A stretch of 64,000 nt of DNA from Tetrapyrgos nigripes (lineage: Eukaryota; Basidiomycota; Agaricomycetes; Agaricales; Campanellaceae): positions 248,001 to 312,000 of the forward strand of contig JAACJM010000015.1 in assembly GCA_013368315.1 (NCBI GenBank), written 5' to 3'. This document shows, piece after piece, positions 10,368 to 19,833 of this stretch (positions within the stretch are counted from its first letter, which is position 1; every line of letters begins with the position of its first letter). A program made the position numbers and the translations under genes. The notes beneath the pieces are model-generated. The model was given only the letters and a program-made list of their open reading frames with translations. It did not search any database and had not been told where the DNA came from.

Positions 10368-11131
10368 GTGGAAACACAAACATCATTGACCAAAGAATCT
10401 TCCAAGGGCGAACTTGGTCTTCCTCTGAAATACCGGGTTACGACACTAGAACGCTCAAATGAGGAACTGGACAATGCCAGCAACATATGGGAGCCGATAC
10501 TCAAGACTACCGACACTGCGGAGGACGCCATCAGCTACGTATGTTCTACCATCGCAACGCAATGGTCAACTCCATTCTTGGCAACGACAGAGGCAGACAC
10601 TCAACGACACCATGACGAGGAGCTCAAAATGATAACCACTGCTCTCCGGGCAGTTGTTGCCAAGAACGATAAACTTAGGCATCTTAAACCCAGACTCGAA
10701 TCCCATACCGAGAAGATTACTGACAACGTCTGGTCTATTAAACCGGATCACACCATCGTTTTCATCTTCCCCACGCTCAATCCATCATCCAATATACACC
10801 CGGCTCATCTCACAAGAAGACTTTTGATGGTGGAGGACAAGGGAGTGGTGACTGGGCGGACCATGTTCAACCAGCAGGCGGAAGGGGCCAACTACCCCAT
10901 AGTGTGGCCCACTGTCGACAGTCAGAGTGTATCAGCGACCAACAAGGCAGTAGTGCAGGTAAAGTGTGCATATATGTTTTCCATTCCGTTTTAATGTTTG
11001 TCTTCTCAGTTGGTAACACAGATGTTCCATTCTGACAACTTGAACGTCAAAAGGAGTATCTACTACACCATGGAGAAAGCATTATACGCAGTGAAGGAGG
11101 GCAACAATTTGTTGTGCACCGAGGATGAGGA
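10368..11131 (+). pseudogene. Kinase-like gene, 5' part, interrupted by copia
   Basis: Plus-strand coding region reading KYRVTTLERSNEELDNASNI, then IKPDHTIVFIFPTLNPSS and FNQQAEGANYPIVWPTV. An intron at about 10961-11021 leads to MFHSDNLNVKRSIYYTMEKA and CTEDED, where the copia LTR begins. Removing copia and one GAGGA copy makes the frame run on without a stop into SGPDTIKDAVWILAAIN at 16171, so both pieces belong to one gene. The domain before the kinase core is not one I recognise. No ATG was found at the listed start (the codon is GTG with a TGA upstream), so a 5' exon is missing from this model. The gene is disrupted by the insertion and by a TGA further downstream. Confidence 0.6.
11127..11131. 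repeat. Copia target-site duplication, left copy (GAGGA)
   Basis: GAGGA directly precedes the left LTR and recurs directly after the right LTR at 16166-16170. A 5-bp duplication is the expected footprint of a Ty1/copia integrase. The next base is T on both sides, so 6 bp (GAGGAT) cannot be excluded. Confidence 0.9.
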
Positions 11132-11366
11132 TATTATACTTAGGTTATCTTAGCGAATAGTCTTAGTGAGAGTCACAAAGTGGGGGGTAAGAGCGTGTGA
11201 ACGTATCTCGCTTGACTCTCAAGTATATATCATTAATCAGAGTAGTATAATAATATAAATAGTCTAAGTATATCCGTATGATCATTTGACCGTATGTCCG
11301 CAGTACCTGATTGATGCCGTATGCATAATAGCTTAGTAATTTGATCGTTATCATTAAATTCCAACA
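11132..11366 (-). repeat. Copia 3' LTR
   Basis: 235 bp. On the element strand it begins TGTTGGAATT and ends CTAAGTATAATA, so the termini are TG...TA rather than the usual TG...CA. It appears identical to the LTR at 15931-16165. Confidence 0.95.
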
Positions 11367-11377
11367 CTCCCCTTCAA
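11367..11377 (-). promoter_or_regulatory. Copia polypurine tract
   Basis: TTGAAGGGGAG on the element strand abuts the 3' LTR. It primes plus-strand DNA synthesis in LTR elements. The Gag-Pol stop codon TGA (11374-11376) lies inside the tract. Confidence 0.8.
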
Positions 11378-14300
11378 GCGGATATCCCTAGTAATCGGGA
11401 GAAACGCTTGATCTTATCAGCGGAGAGAGCTTTCGTAAGTATATCCGCAAGTTGATCATTAGTTGACACATGTTTAACTCGTATGTATCGTTGATGTATC
11501 CGATCAGTAAGGAAGTTTTTACGGATATTGAAATGCTTAGTTCTCTGAGTATGTTGTTCTTCAGGAGCACGTATAATTGCCAAAGTAGATGCACTATCTG
11601 AGTTGATAAGTATTGGCTCCTGTTCGGTATTTAGAATTTCTTCTATAAAACCTTTCAAATAAATAGCTTCTTGTGAGGCATGTGCGAGTGCGCAAAGTTC
11701 AGCCTCAGTAACTGATAAAGTTACCAGTGTGCCTCGCTTACTTGACCAAGAAATAAGCGATTCAGCAAATTTGAATGCATAGCCCATGATTGGTTTATTG
11801 CCATACATGGACATACCATCAGAGTCGGCAAATCCATAAGTAGAAGTAATAGTAGGGCTCCCTAGGTTGAGCCAGTAATCGCAAGTTCCTTTTAGATAAA
11901 GATAGCATTGTTTAGCTGCAGCGTAATGCTCTTCACCTGGATCATTAAGGTATCTTGCTAGTTGACCAGTACAATATGCAATGTCTGGCCTAGTACAGTC
12001 AGCGACATATCGTAAACCACCGACTAGTGACATATAGTGTTTAATAGCAGCGGCGTCCCGTTGCGGTTCACTCCCAGGTCTAGGGCTAAGATTTTGCCCG
12101 GGTAGCATAGGTGTACGGTGTGAATGTAATTGGTCAAAATTGTATCGTTTGAGAATATTCTCAATGTAATGTTTCTGACGGAGTTTAATAGTATGACTAT
12201 TCCTATCTCGTTGAATTTCCATACCGAGAATCCAGTGGATTTCTCCACCGTCAGTGACTTGGACGTGTCCACTAAGTGCAGTAACAAAAGCTTGTGCAGT
12301 AGCTTTGTTGATAGTACATAAAGTAATGTCATCGACGTGACAAGATAGTATTAAAATGAGTTTATTCTCATGATATCGGTAGAATACCGCATTATCGTAA
12401 GTAGACTTCTTAAGTCCTAGTAACTTTATGAGAATATTGCATAATTTTTCATACCATCGACGACCAGCTTGTTTCAGCCCATATAGAGTCTTTCTGAGTT
12501 TAAGTACGTAGCCTTCAGGTAAGTTAGGTAGTAAATTACCCGGAGGTGGACGAAGGTATAATGTTTCCTCGTCAGTAACGTTTCCGTAAAGATAGGCAGA
12601 TTTAATATCAATCTGAGTAGTTTCATAGTCTAATGAAGCTGCAAGAGCAAGTATAAAACGTGTACTGCTCATGCGTGCTACAGGGGCAAAGATATCATTT
12701 GCGTAGTAATCAATGCCTTCTTGTTGACTAAAGCCTTGTGCTACTAGTCTAGATTTCAATTTGGTCTGTTTGCCAAGTTCGTACTTAGTTTTGTAGACAA
12801 ATCTGGAACCAATGATATTCGCATCAGCAGGAGGTTTGACGTATTCCCAGGTTCCTAGATTTTCTAGAGATTCTATCTCAGCTTTCATGGAATCAAACCA
12901 TGCATCACGTTGTGGATGATTGAGTACATCCTTGAATGAAATTGGATCGCCAACGTTATCAGCATAGTAAACATTGAATTCTGTTAAGAAGAAAGCAATG
13001 TTTTGTTCAACTTCATCGTAAAGTAAACCTCTGGCTTCTTGGATCCTTTTTGATCGTCTTGGGCCATCAGGTTGTTTAGTTTCGTCTTCGTCGACATCCA
13101 TTGGTTCAGGTTCGTGTTCCTGAGAAGTTGGAGTTTCAGTTGTATTTTCTTCTGTAGTTTCTAATGGTTCTTGATTTTTGTTTTGTAACTCCCCTTCAAC
13201 TTGCGATTTGGACGTTAAGAATTGCAAGTTGCGTTCTACATTCACTTTAGTACCAAAGTAGACATAATGGCCTTTTGAATGATCGTCAAAGCCTAACCAA
13301 ACTCCACGTTTTCCTTTAGGAGTTAGTTTACTAGTTCTTGCTTCGTCATATACAATGCAAGGTGTACCAAAGCTATGTAGATTGTCTAAGTTTGCGTTAA
13401 CACCGTAACGTTTAAAATAGGGAGTTTGCATTTTTAATGCAGTTTTTGGAGATCTATTAAGTATGTACATAGTATAAAGTCCTGCATGCCACCATAAACG
13501 ATTAGGTAGTTTTCCAGTATGCAGATTAACACGAATACCATTCATGATATGTTGATGTATGTTTTCAGCAACTCCATTTTGCTGAGGCATGTCATGAACT
13601 GTATAACGTGCAATTGTACCTTGTGCTTTCAAGTAGTTTTTGAATGCACCCGAAGTAAATACGGCATCGTTGTCTGATTGTAGAATTTTAACTTTGATAC
13701 CATATTGCGTAAATAGTTCAGTAGTAAATGTAACCCATTGGGTATAAGCTTCGTCTTTTGTTTTAAGTGGAGATAATATTAACCAACGCGTACAGTCGTC
13801 GACGATGGTTAACCAGTATTTGTAGCCTTCAATAGAGGCAGTTCGTAATGGACCAAATATATCAATATGAAAATGGTCTCCGAAGTTTTCTGCTAATTCT
13901 GAAGTACGTTGTTTCGGAACAGAAAGTCTGTGTATATTATTGATGATGCAGTCTTCGCATTGAGTTTCTGTCCAGTCATCAATAATGATTGTAATAATAG
14001 ATTTATCTGTTTTTAGTAACGTTTTTAGATTTGTATAACTCATATGACCAATTTGTTTATGAAGTTCATATAAACTTAAAGTAGCAACGTTATCACTCAA
14101 TTTTTTAGTTGTGATGGAGTAAAGTTTGGCACTCTCGTGTATAACGCCAATGAAATTGTCCTTATCATTCCGTATTATACATAAATGATCATGAAAAGTA
14201 AAAGTATAGTCCGCTTTTTGTGAAATACTGATTAAAGTAAACGGAAGTTTTGAGTTATAGTATACATTTTTAAGAGTGATCGATGAAGACTCACCATTGT

Positions 14301-15837
14301 CCTTCCTAACTTCTACCCGCATATCGCCTGCTAATCGAAGATCTAGATGCTCTGAATTGGCAACAGTTAAAGTTATGGCAGGCGTAGTATGAACGTTAAA
14401 AAGTAAGTTAAGATACGGTGTACAGTGTATAGTAGCACCAGAATCAATGATATGCGTATGATCTTGGTCAGAGATCGCGGTAAAAGCAGGTAGGGAAATA
14501 TGATGACTCACCGGAGTCTCTGAGTCTTCCATCTCAACGTCGCCCGAAGAAATCGACTGTACCCAGTCCGATTGCGAAGTTGACGTAGTCGCAATTTGAG
14601 AAGAAGACGCAGGCATGGAGATGGCAACTGATGCATTCTCCTTGGTCTTGCCTTTGTTGGATTGTTTAGTAATCCCTTTCTTCTTCATAGCTTCTTTGGA
14701 CTTTTCAGTCCAAGGTTCTGGGCACGTCAGGGTCGTATGACCCATCTTGTTGCAGTTGAAGCACTTCCGATCCTTTTTGACATCAGAAGGCTTCTGGAAT
14801 GGCGCTGCGGCGTTAGCGCGTTCCCCTTTTGACTTGTCCGATCGTTGAGCACCGCCTTGACTAGTGCTACCGGACTTCTTGTCGGACTTCTTCGAAGGAT
14901 ACGTTCGAGCATTGCTCAAACGATAGTTAGTGAATTCCTTCTTTAGCCGCGCAATGAGGTCGATGGCTCTGTATACGGGTTTCTCCCCTTCAGCTGCAGT
15001 AGTGGCATCCCATGTAGCTGCAGCTGCATCCACAGTTGCTTCGTAAGAACTGCGAACAAAGTGATAGTGTGGAGGAATAATCCCCACTAGAGCTGAGTAA
15101 AAAACTTGATCTGAGACATCTATGTCTCTCTTCTTGATAGAAGCCCACAGATCCTGAGCTTCGTCGAGGAGTTTATCAAACTCCCAGACTGGTTTACGTA
15201 AGTTGAAGAGTTTCCACAGCTCATTAGACTCTTGAACTGTGGATGAAGGGTCGAAACGTTGCTTGAGCTTCTCGATAAGCTCTATCGCATCCGACTCTTC
15301 GATGTAGTGGATCATGATTTTATCATCAATCTTGCCTGTAATAGCGTTAAAACAGGCTAGTTTGACAGTATTACCAGGATGTAACCCGGAACTTTTAAAG
15401 TGTTGGTGACGAATCACCCGTATAGCGTTATTAACGCGGAAGTACCACATTTTCCAATTCTCACTGCCAGTAAGAACTGTCAGGGAATCAAAAGCTTTGT
15501 TGATGTCGCTGAGCGGCATCACGTAGTTGGGGTTTGTGTTTTTGGGCATAGATAATGCGACCGACGAAGTAGAGGTAGATGGAGGAGATGATGGTGGAGT
15601 AGGGGCAGTATCCCGGACATCAGTCCTAGTATTTTCGCCAGCATCAGACATAATGGGATCAAGTGGGAATGGAAGAGGGTTTTGGAAGAGAGGATCAAGT
15701 GGTTGTGCTTGCGAAGTGGATGATACGGGCGGAGTAGGAGTTTGGGTACCAGAGGGGTGTGCACTAGAGTGGCGACTGGTAGTAGGAAGTGGGATATCTG
15801 GGGCTGATCCTTGAGATCGAGTTTGTCGACTAGTCAT
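11374..15837 (-). CDS. Copia Gag-Pol polyprotein, 1487 aa
   Basis: One uninterrupted ORF from an ATG at 15837. Approximate residue order: Ser/Pro-rich leader (1-100); gag domain of the UBN2 type (about 110-310); CCHC zinc knuckle CFNCNKMGHTTLTC (about 359); aspartic protease IDSGATIHCTP (about 462); integrase HHCC finger (HKQIGH ... CEDC, about 586-626); integrase core with Asp in HIDIFGP, Asp in LQSDNDAVF and Glu in NGVAENIHQH; reverse transcriptase from about 960 with SCHVDDITL (about 1165; HVDD where YVDD is common); RNase H from FADSDG (about 1336), including SVTEAELCAL and HVSTNDQLADILTKAL. All expected catalytic residues are visible. Gag and Pol share one frame with no frameshift or stop between them, as in Drosophila copia. 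The polyprotein should be self-cleaved by its protease. Confidence 0.97.
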   Translation of the reverse strand: MTSRQTRSQGSAPDIPLPTTSRHSSAHPSGTQTPTPPVSSTSQAQPLDPLFQNPLPFPLDPIMSDAGENTRTDVRDTAPTPPSSPPSTSTSSVALSMPKNTNPNYVMPLSDINKAFDSLTVLTGSENWKMWYFRVNNAIRVIRHQHFKSSGLHPGNTVKLACFNAITGKIDDKIMIHYIEESDAIELIEKLKQRFDPSSTVQESNELWKLFNLRKPVWEFDKLLDEAQDLWASIKKRDIDVSDQVFYSALVGIIPPHYHFVRSSYEATVDAAAATWDATTAAEGEKPVYRAIDLIARLKKEFTNYRLSNARTYPSKKSDKKSGSTSQGGAQRSDKSKGERANAAAPFQKPSDVKKDRKCFNCNKMGHTTLTCPEPWTEKSKEAMKKKGITKQSNKGKTKENASVAISMPASSSQIATTSTSQSDWVQSISSGDVEMEDSETPVSHHISLPAFTAISDQDHTHIIDSGATIHCTPYLNLLFNVHTTPAITLTVANSEHLDLRLAGDMRVEVRKDNGESSSITLKNVYYNSKLPFTLISISQKADYTFTFHDHLCIIRNDKDNFIGVIHESAKLYSITTKKLSDNVATLSLYELHKQIGHMSYTNLKTLLKTDKSIITIIIDDWTETQCEDCIINNIHRLSVPKQRTSELAENFGDHFHIDIFGPLRTASIEGYKYWLTIVDDCTRWLILSPLKTKDEAYTQWVTFTTELFTQYGIKVKILQSDNDAVFTSGAFKNYLKAQGTIARYTVHDMPQQNGVAENIHQHIMNGIRVNLHTGKLPNRLWWHAGLYTMYILNRSPKTALKMQTPYFKRYGVNANLDNLHSFGTPCIVYDEARTSKLTPKGKRGVWLGFDDHSKGHYVYFGTKVNVERNLQFLTSKSQVEGELQNKNQEPLETTEENTTETPTSQEHEPEPMDVDEDETKQPDGPRRSKRIQEARGLLYDEVEQNIAFFLTEFNVYYADNVGDPISFKDVLNHPQRDAWFDSMKAEIESLENLGTWEYVKPPADANIIGSRFVYKTKYELGKQTKLKSRLVAQGFSQQEGIDYYANDIFAPVARMSSTRFILALAASLDYETTQIDIKSAYLYGNVTDEETLYLRPPPGNLLPNLPEGYVLKLRKTLYGLKQAGRRWYEKLCNILIKLLGLKKSTYDNAVFYRYHENKLILILSCHVDDITLCTINKATAQAFVTALSGHVQVTDGGEIHWILGMEIQRDRNSHTIKLRQKHYIENILKRYNFDQLHSHRTPMLPGQNLSPRPGSEPQRDAAAIKHYMSLVGGLRYVADCTRPDIAYCTGQLARYLNDPGEEHYAAAKQCYLYLKGTCDYWLNLGSPTITSTYGFADSDGMSMYGNKPIMGYAFKFAESLISWSSKRGTLVTLSVTEAELCALAHASQEAIYLKGFIEEILNTEQEPILINSDSASTLAIIRAPEEQHTQRTKHFNIRKNFLTDRIHQRYIRVKHVSTNDQLADILTKALSADKIKRFSRLLGISA

Positions 15838-15914
15838 ATACTAGTCCAGGAACAGAGTACGAGTAGAGAGTAAAGCAGAGTAGAACAAGTGTTTATCGGA
15901 GTTATAGCAAGCTA

Positions 15915-15930
15915 GGCGGGGCCCATAACC
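15915..15930 (-). promoter_or_regulatory. Copia primer-binding site, half-tRNA initiator-Met type
   Basis: Directly downstream of the 5' LTR, the element strand reads GGTTATGGGCCCCGCC. Its first 12 bases match, from memory, the primer site of Drosophila copia, which pairs with the anticodon stem-loop of initiator Met tRNA instead of the tRNA 3' end. The complement of the fungal tRNA stem-loop would support priming by an internally cleaved tRNA. Confidence 0.75.
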
Positions 15931-16165
15931 TATTATACTTAGGTTATCTTAGCGAATAGTCTTAGTGAGAGTCACAAAGTGGGGGGTAAGAGCGTGTGAA
16001 CGTATCTCGCTTGACTCTCAAGTATATATCATTAATCAGAGTAGTATAATAATATAAATAGTCTAAGTATATCCGTATGATCATTTGACCGTATGTCCGC
16101 AGTACCTGATTGATGCCGTATGCATAATAGCTTAGTAATTTGATCGTTATCATTAAATTCCAACA
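15931..16165 (-). repeat. Copia 5' LTR
   Basis: 235 bp, no differences seen from the 3' LTR. It should carry the element promoter. The left edge joins the primer site and the right edge joins the second GAGGA. Confidence 0.95.
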
Positions 16166-17120
16166 GAGGATTCTGGCCCAGATACAATTAAGGACGCCGT
16201 CTGGATTCTGGCAGCTATTAACGACGTCGAGGATGGTTTGGATGAGTGGTACGGTCTCGGTTCGGACCGGTGAATGGTGCCATATCCAGAACGGGTTTAC
16301 GTGCGCAACCTAGCTCTGCCACCGATATCATTGTCCACATCTGCTTCTGCTGTAATTCAGGATTCCTTTTCAGTATGCCTCAAGGCAGTCCTACCATATC
16401 TGCCCAGCTTGAGGATTGAGCTGGGTTTGGAGCAATTTCATTATAAGTTTGAAAATATGTGTTTCGCGTAAGCATTTAGACCATGGCTCAAATTACTGGA
16501 TCTCATCTCTTCTTCCAGCCGCATACTACCATCCATCCTCCACTGCCTACTACCATTCGTTATCCTCCGCTTCCCCCACATCCTACTTTCTAATAACAAA
16601 AAGAAAGTTGCCATCAATCTTCAACATGCCGTCGTCGCTAAGACAATACAGTCAAGGAAGGAATTTGAACATGAGCATAGGATGACTTTATTGGCTTCTT
16701 CAATACTGCCACGCAATGCTCCCAAGCTCTTGGGGAGCTATTCAGGATATGCCTGCAACCTGTTACTTTTCTCATACACAGGGCTGGCTTTCCATGATTG
16801 GACTGAACTGGACAAATCTGACTTGTGAGCTACTTTTTCTCTCCCCGTCCTCTACTACTTACATTGGACTCATTTAAAGGAAGGAGCTATTGTCGCTAAT
16901 CATGAGATTGAACTCCTTTAATTTTCATCATCATGATGTTCAACCGCTGAACGTCACTCGGGATACTAACGGGAAGATCAGTCTGATTGATTTTGGATGC
17001 TCTGTCCTCATGGACTCTGGAGTTTGTTTGGGGTGTAGAGACCAGCGTGTGATAGCCGAGCTGCAGAGTCTCCTGGGCCGTGCAGAGAATATGGACTCCA
17101 GCTCACTCTTTAGGATGTAG
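16166..17120 (+). pseudogene. Kinase-like gene, 3' part with protein-kinase catalytic loop
   Basis: Continues the frame of 10368-11131 after copia: SGPDTIKDAVWILAAIN to WYGLGSDR, then an in-frame TGA (16271-16273) followed in the same frame by MVPYPERVYVRNLALPP. Later segments read EFEHEHRMTLLASSILPRN and GYACNLLLFSYTGLAFHDW, an intron follows at about 16825-16879, and the last exon holds HHHDVQPLNVT and ISLIDFGCSV. These match the kinase catalytic loop (HxDxxPxxN, with Gln where the loop Lys usually is) and the DFG motif. The protein probably belongs to one of the expanded basidiomycete kinase-like families. The first 5 bases are the second target-duplication copy. The TGA, the transposon insertion and the substituted loop residue suggest a non-functional copy. 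Confidence 0.6.
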
Positions 17121-17150
17121 GATAGGGTACTCAGCATCATAGACTCTCCC

Positions 17151-19346
17151 TCATAAATATTGCATGTAAATACTTTGCACATTTATTACATTGTCGTGTA
17201 TAATATATTTATTGTTGGAGTAAACAGTGGACATTTGTAAAGGTAAACGAAAACAGCGGATGTTTGTTTCTGCTTGAACAACGCAAAAGCAAAACACTAG
17301 ATTAGCGTATTTGATTTTGCGCTGACTGTCACGAATCCAGATGTAAGGCTCCTTGCAACCATCCTCTACAGGAAAGAGACCTTTCGACCCAGCGATGGGA
17401 GCTTGGACTGCTGTTGGACGAATGTTATAGTTCATTTTGTCTTGATCCGCTTCATGGCAGCTGCATTGATGAAACCACAACCGTCCGTCAAAATCTTGTT
17501 GGCGGGAGGTTTCGACTTAGGTGAATCAAAGCCTGGGACTGATGAACCACAAATGAGTGAGGAAGTCTGATTCCAAGATGGAAGTGGACCGAAGACACAC
17601 CGACTTCGTCTCTGATAAAAATTATGCTTTCCTTCGCAAATTCGAGGACAGGAACCGTATTGGACATGGCGAGAGCAAGTCTGGCAAACAATTTCTGAAG
17701 AACCTAGCAATATGAAACTATCAGTCCGGCCCTTATAATTGCAACCTCAAACACTCACTTGATCAGCGTTCAAATCCATAGGGATATGCCAATTAAGGAT
17801 GTCCCCAAAGGACATCCTGTACCAGTCACCAGAGTCCTTCCTTGACTCTCGCCCAGAATCTTCGTTGACTTCCACCACATAGAAGCCTGAGTCCTTTGGG
17901 GGTAAGACCATGAAGACTTTTCCATTCAGGACAAACTTCTGTGAGAGAAACTCTTCTATCTTCTCTCCTCTCATAGGGACATGTAGTTGGAGAACACGCC
18001 GAGAACCAAGAAAACGGGCAAGTAGTGTAGAGCGACGCTTATGCAATGGCTCTAGCCAGATTTTGAAGGAGTCGTCGTTCTTGACCACTGTAGCGATTTG
18101 CTGCACTTGTCCACCGTGCCAATCATTGTCGCCATGCCAAGGTCTTAAGCCAAGTCCGCGGCCTTTATTCTCGCAAATGGCAAGTTGCTCTCGATGCAAC
18201 TCCTCGCTGCATTTGAGAACACAGCGTCAACATGAGGTCATGAAAAGTCGATGAAAACGCACCCAATAGCATTATCCAACGGACCCTTAAGGTCCCAACC
18301 CTTCATTATGCTCTTCACCTTGATATCGCCCATTCTGTCATCCGTTGTTCCCTGAAAGTGGGCAATCTTTTCTCGAACCGCTTTCCAAGTCCATTCTCCA
18401 GCCGAGACGCCCCGGGCTAGCTTAAACTGAACACCCCAAGGTACCGGTTTGCGCCAATCGTCAAAGAATTTCTGCGCTTCCTGGTTATGAGCAATGATCT
18501 CATGAGTCGGAAGCTGGGAGGTATCGTGCCAAAAGTCGTGTAAGAAAGAGGACGACACAGGATCGGATGCAGTTCTGGCAACCTTTGCAACATCTGCCGA
18601 ATTTACTGAGGTCGTTCTGACAGAGATTCCAATGGAAGGTGCCCCTGATAACCCTGTCGCACGCAAGTCGGTTGCTGAGGCAGCCATGTTAACCATGGGC
18701 TGCGCAGACCTTACACCCGGAGCAGGATCCCCAGCTCCAGAAGAAGTGGTTTGACGATGCAGGAGGGATGATGAAGTTTGACGGTAAGCAAGATGCGTTC
18801 TGCCTTCTGCTGTGTCTGTAGGCATTCTCCTACTGGTGTTGGTCCTACGATATTTGAAGGGGCTCTCTGAAGAGGATGTGGTACTTGAAGGATGACGCCA
18901 GGAACGACCGTCGTCTGATTCTGATTCTGTCGGACACACAAAAACGGCGGGATAATCGCCTAGTATGGAAACGTGAATCTGACGAGACTAATAGAACAGA
19001 TTAGTACACTTACCTTCTTTGTCATCGTTTAGAAAAGTATAGGGAAGTGTTGGATCGAAAACTACCTGCGCCGCGACGAGCGGCATAGGTTCCGCCTCTT
19101 CGTCTGTTTTGGGTTACTCAGGCTAAGGCAGTAGCATGCCTGTAGATTGTCAGTATCCTACCCCATGGACGCGGACATGACTTACCACTCCTTTCGGTGG
19201 GATCATTCTGGTGTGCCTCGCCGGTATCTGCTGATGAATGGTATCAATGGAGCGAGAGAACTGAAACACTTGCTGTACTCACTTACACTGACAGCTAGAT
19301 CTTGAAAAAGTACTACTCTTCCGTAGTAGTCGTCTAGGTTGGTCAT
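17151..19346 (-). pseudogene. Cellular RNA-dependent RNA polymerase, N-terminal half
   Basis: Minus-strand exons give, in order: MTNLDDYYGRVVLFQDLAVS (19346, possible start), a Ser/Thr-rich exon at 18950-18256 ending with LARGVSAGEWTWKAVREKI, an exon at 18201-17760 with RRSTLLARFLGSRRVLQLHV and KFVLNGKVFMVLPPKDSGFY, then KLFARLALAMSNTVPVLEF, PPANKILTDGCGFINAAAM, NIRPTAVQAPIAGSKGLF and YIWIRDSQRKIKY at about 17300. This is the standard N-terminal and central order of fungal RdRPs. A 1-bp frame break falls at about 17445, between AAAMKR and QDKMNYN. Family similarity stops after KIKY, well before the catalytic double-psi barrel, and the C-terminal half starting about 30 residues further on is found at 1-1.7 kb on the same strand. 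The first two exons (19346-19080) are less certain to belong to this gene. Confidence 0.8.
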
Positions 19347-19833
19347 TTGAGACCAGAGTCCCCGGGCCTCACCCGCCTTTTAACCTTGGCGTCAGCAAAA
19401 ATCGTCGTAAACCATAGTAATAAAACGTACGCTTGAAGGATATGGCTCCATGAGGGGCTATAAGAGCTTGAAATTGGTACAGATATCGAAGATGGGACAA
19501 CTGGAAAGTCAAGCCAGACTGAGACACAACTGAGACCTGCGTCCGTCTTTATTGAAAAGAAAAAATGCCGCTTGTTTAGACCTATATTCATCTGCAGTCG
19601 TCGGGACCAGCATGCTGAAGAGCGAGTAAGGGAGTGCCGTTGTGTTGTCGTTGTGGAAGGAGGAGTAACATTTTGAGAGGCGAAGACGTAACGCAGCACC
19701 CAGCTCATACCCAGCCTTGACCCAGCCTGTAAACGAATAACTATGGAAGTAACATACATAGTAGTATATAATACAGATACAGTCGTTAAATAATCGTTCT
19801 CGTACAACTACTATCCTATCCTACATAGCATAC
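19347..19833. other. Spacer between RdRP N-half and membrane protein gene
   Basis: No supported gene. An open minus-strand frame here has no recognisable domain and overlaps the likely 3' end of the membrane protein transcript and the 5' region of the RdRP fragment. Confidence 0.4.

Larger units (their letters stand above)
11132..16165 (-). mobile_element. Complete Ty1/copia LTR retrotransposon, likely recently inserted
   Basis: 5034-bp element: two 235-bp LTRs, a single minus-strand Gag-Pol ORF, a primer-binding site, a polypurine tract and a 5-bp target duplication. The LTRs showed no difference on visual comparison, and the polyprotein has no frameshift or stop, so the insertion should be recent and the element may be autonomous. 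The order integrase, then reverse transcriptase, then RNase H places it in Copia (Pseudoviridae-type) rather than Gypsy. It sits inside a coding exon of a kinase-like gene on the opposite strand. Confidence 0.95.

Noticed and set aside
19343..19807. 154-codon minus-strand ORF
   Set aside because: Runs over the probable start of the RdRP N-half and has no recognisable content.
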